DNA from: Blastococcus sp.
Lineage (GTDB): Bacteria > Actinomycetota > Actinomycetes > Mycobacteriales > Geodermatophilaceae
NCBI GenBank assembly: GCA_025963345.1
Contig: JAOPUS010000174.1
Span: forward strand, 1 to 6,336
Reading direction: 5' to 3'
DNA: 6,336 nucleotides
Below, in pieces: positions 5,427 through 6,336 of the stretch (position 1 is its first letter; every line of letters begins with the position of its first letter). The notes beneath the pieces are model-generated. The model searched no databases, had not been told where the DNA came from, and saw only the letters and a list, made by a program, of their open reading frames with translations. The translations under genes were made by a program, and so were the position numbers.

Positions 5427-5454
5427 AGACCTCCCGTACCCGGGGGGTCTTTTT
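5427..5454 (+). terminator. Intrinsic terminator (attenuator) before cimA
   Basis: A 10-bp stem (AGACCTCCCG at 5427-5436 with 5441-5450) has one G-T wobble (T5432/G5445), a 4-nt TACC loop and a T5 run at 5450-5454. This is the most canonical U-tailed terminator in the window and lies only 39 nt before the cimA start. That distance leaves little room for a separate promoter and favours an attenuator over a simple leuB terminator. Confidence 0.82.
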
Positions 5455-5457
5455 CGT

Positions 5458-5470
5458 GTTCGGGCCGAAC
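5458..5470. repeat. 13-bp palindrome between attenuator and cimA
   Basis: GTTCGG-G-CCGAAC is a perfect palindrome around a single central base. It occupies the space between the terminator T run and the cimA Shine-Dalgarno. It may be an operator site or a small RNA hairpin; there is no direct support for either. Confidence 0.4.
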
Positions 5471-5493
5471 GTCACCGCACCCGGGAGAACTCC

Positions 5494-6336
5494 ATGAGCA
5501 CCGACCTCGACTTCCACGTCTTCGACACCACGCTGCGCGACGGCGCCCAGCGGGAGGGCGTGAGCTACTCCGTCGCCGACAAGCTCGCCGTCGCCCGGCT
5601 GATGGACGAGGTCGGCGTCGGCTTCATCGAGGGCGGATGGCCGGGTGCCCTGCCGAAGGACACCGAGTTCTTCGCGCGGGCGCGCACCGAGCTGTCGCTG
5701 AAGCACGCCCAGCTGGTGGCGTTCGGGGCGACCCGCAAGGCCGGCGTCCGGGTCGAGGACGACGGGCAGGTGCGGGCCCTGCTCGAGGCGGAGACGCCGG
5801 TCGTGTGCCTGGTCGCGAAGTCCGACGTCCGGCACGTCCGCGATGCCCTGCGCACGACGCTGGAGGAGAACCTGGCGATGGTGGCCGACACGGTCGCCTT
5901 CTTCGTGGGGCACGGCCGCCGGGTCTTCCTCGACTGCGAGCACTTCTTCGACGGCTACGCCCACGACCCCGACTACGGCGTGCGGGTGCTCGAGACCGCG
6001 TTCGCCGCCGGCGCCGAGGTCGGCGTCATGTGCGACACCAACGGGGGCATGCTGCCCATGGGGATCGGCCGGGTGGTCGCCGACGTCCGGGCGCGGGTCT
6101 CCGGCCGGCTCGGCATCCACTGCCAGGACGACACCGGCTGCGCGGTCGCCAACTCACTGGCCGCCGTCGAGGCCGGGGTCACCCACGTGCAGGGCACCGC
6201 GAACGGGTACGGCGAGCGGGCCGGGAACGCCGACACGTTCGCCCTGATCGGCAACCTCGTGACCAAGATGGGGCTGCCCGTCGTCCCGGCGGAGTGCCTG
6301 CCGGAACTGCAGCGGGTCAGCCACGCCATCGCTGAG
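5494..6336 (+). CDS. cimA: Citramalate synthase, 3' truncated
   Basis: Condenses pyruvate and acetyl-CoA to (R)-citramalate, the entry to threonine-independent isoleucine synthesis; LeuCD and LeuB then make 2-oxobutyrate. 281 residues are visible of a family usually about 520-540 long. They cover the HMGL-like TIM barrel; the C-terminal LeuA-type regulatory domain lies beyond the window. Landmarks: FDTTLRDGAQREG (10-22) with catalytic Arg15 and metal ligand Asp16; FIEGGWPGALPKD (44-56), diagnostic of this branch rather than of 2-isopropylmalate synthase; FLDCEHFFDGY (145-155); CDTNGG (180-185); and AVANSLAAVEAG followed by GTANGYGERAGNAD (234-247). The usual HxH metal motif reads H209-C-Q211. 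The start is ATG 5494 with GGGAG (5483-5487) 6 nt upstream. It is preceded by the putative Ile attenuator. 2-Isopropylmalate synthase is the alternative but fits less well. Confidence 0.95.
   Translation, partial: MSTDLDFHVFDTTLRDGAQREGVSYSVADKLAVARLMDEVGVGFIEGGWPGALPKDTEFFARARTELSLKHAQLVAFGATRKAGVRVEDDGQVRALLEAETPVVCLVAKSDVRHVRDALRTTLEENLAMVADTVAFFVGHGRRVFLDCEHFFDGYAHDPDYGVRVLETAFAAGAEVGVMCDTNGGMLPMGIGRVVADVRARVSGRLGIHCQDDTGCAVANSLAAVEAGVTHVQGTANGYGERAGNADTFALIGNLVTKMGLPVVPAECLPELQRVSHAIAE

Larger units (their letters stand above)
5337..5454 (+). promoter_or_regulatory. Putative ribosome-mediated isoleucine attenuator of cimA
   Basis: The elements in order are a Shine-Dalgarno GGGGAGG (5337-5343), a 16-codon leader ORF with three adjacent Ile codons (5349-5399), a 10-bp hairpin (5399-5426), and an abutting terminator hairpin with T tail (5427-5454), 39 nt before the cimA ATG. 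This is the architecture of amino-acid attenuators such as trp, leu and ilv leaders: when charged tRNA-Ile is scarce the ribosome stalls at the Ile codons and changes downstream folding. The elements are read directly; the regulatory role is inferred. No promoter with a TANNNT -10 is visible between the leuB hairpin and the leader, so transcripts may come from leuB or from an atypical promoter. The antiterminator pairing is not clear by eye. Confidence 0.7.

Noticed and set aside
5419..5428. CTGCGCGCAG palindrome as a separate operator
   Set aside because: It arises from the junction of the leader hairpin 3' arm and the terminator stem, so it is explained by those structures.
5407..6120. Minus-strand open frame (237 codons) opposite cimA
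   Set aside because: His/Asp/Arg-rich with no domain; it is antisense to CimA motifs and runs through the attenuator.

Overview
The window is high-GC bacterial DNA, almost certainly actinobacterial. It has strongly G/C-ending codons, proteins that look like the actinobacterial forms of IlvC, SerA, LeuB and CimA, and start codons placed directly behind -10-like hexamers, a leaderless arrangement common in that phylum. A family such as Geodermatophilaceae would fit, but that is a guess from sequence flavour. No mobile element, tRNA, rRNA or CRISPR array is visible.

Layout. Bases 2-889 are the 3' part of ilvC (ketol-acid reductoisomerase), closed by a strong hairpin terminator at 902-936. Bases 951-2438 hold two genes on the minus strand. 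Both encode small membrane proteins with a Pro/Gly/Tyr/Gln-rich N-terminal tail and four predicted membrane segments; they look like distant tandem paralogues of unknown function. The 129-base gap between them contains an interrupted inverted repeat and a cluster of short perfect palindromes. The plus strand resumes with serA (2573-4174, D-3-phosphoglycerate dehydrogenase) and leuB (4191-5213, 3-isopropylmalate dehydrogenase). Each start codon lies exactly 8 nt behind a TAGGST hexamer. After leuB come a 13-bp hairpin, a short leader ORF, two abutting hairpins (the second a U-tailed terminator), and then cimA (5494 to window end, citramalate synthase, 3' truncated).

How the genes fit together. 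CimA makes citramalate from pyruvate and acetyl-CoA. LeuCD (not in this window) and LeuB convert it to 2-oxobutyrate, which enters the isoleucine branch where IlvC acts. IlvC and LeuB also serve valine and leucine synthesis. SerA starts the serine pathway and is a frequent neighbour in actinobacterial ilv/leu clusters. The two membrane-protein genes interrupt this set in reverse orientation and have no evident metabolic link.

Most interesting element. Bases 5337-5454, directly upstream of cimA, look like a ribosome-mediated isoleucine attenuator. A good Shine-Dalgarno (GGGGAGG) precedes a 16-codon ORF encoding MIYSSAMHTTGTIIIS, with three consecutive Ile codons just before its stop. A 10-bp hairpin begins inside the stop codon and is followed immediately by a 10-bp terminator hairpin with a T5 tail. 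The antiterminator pairing is not obvious by eye, so the mechanism is inferred and the architecture is what is seen.
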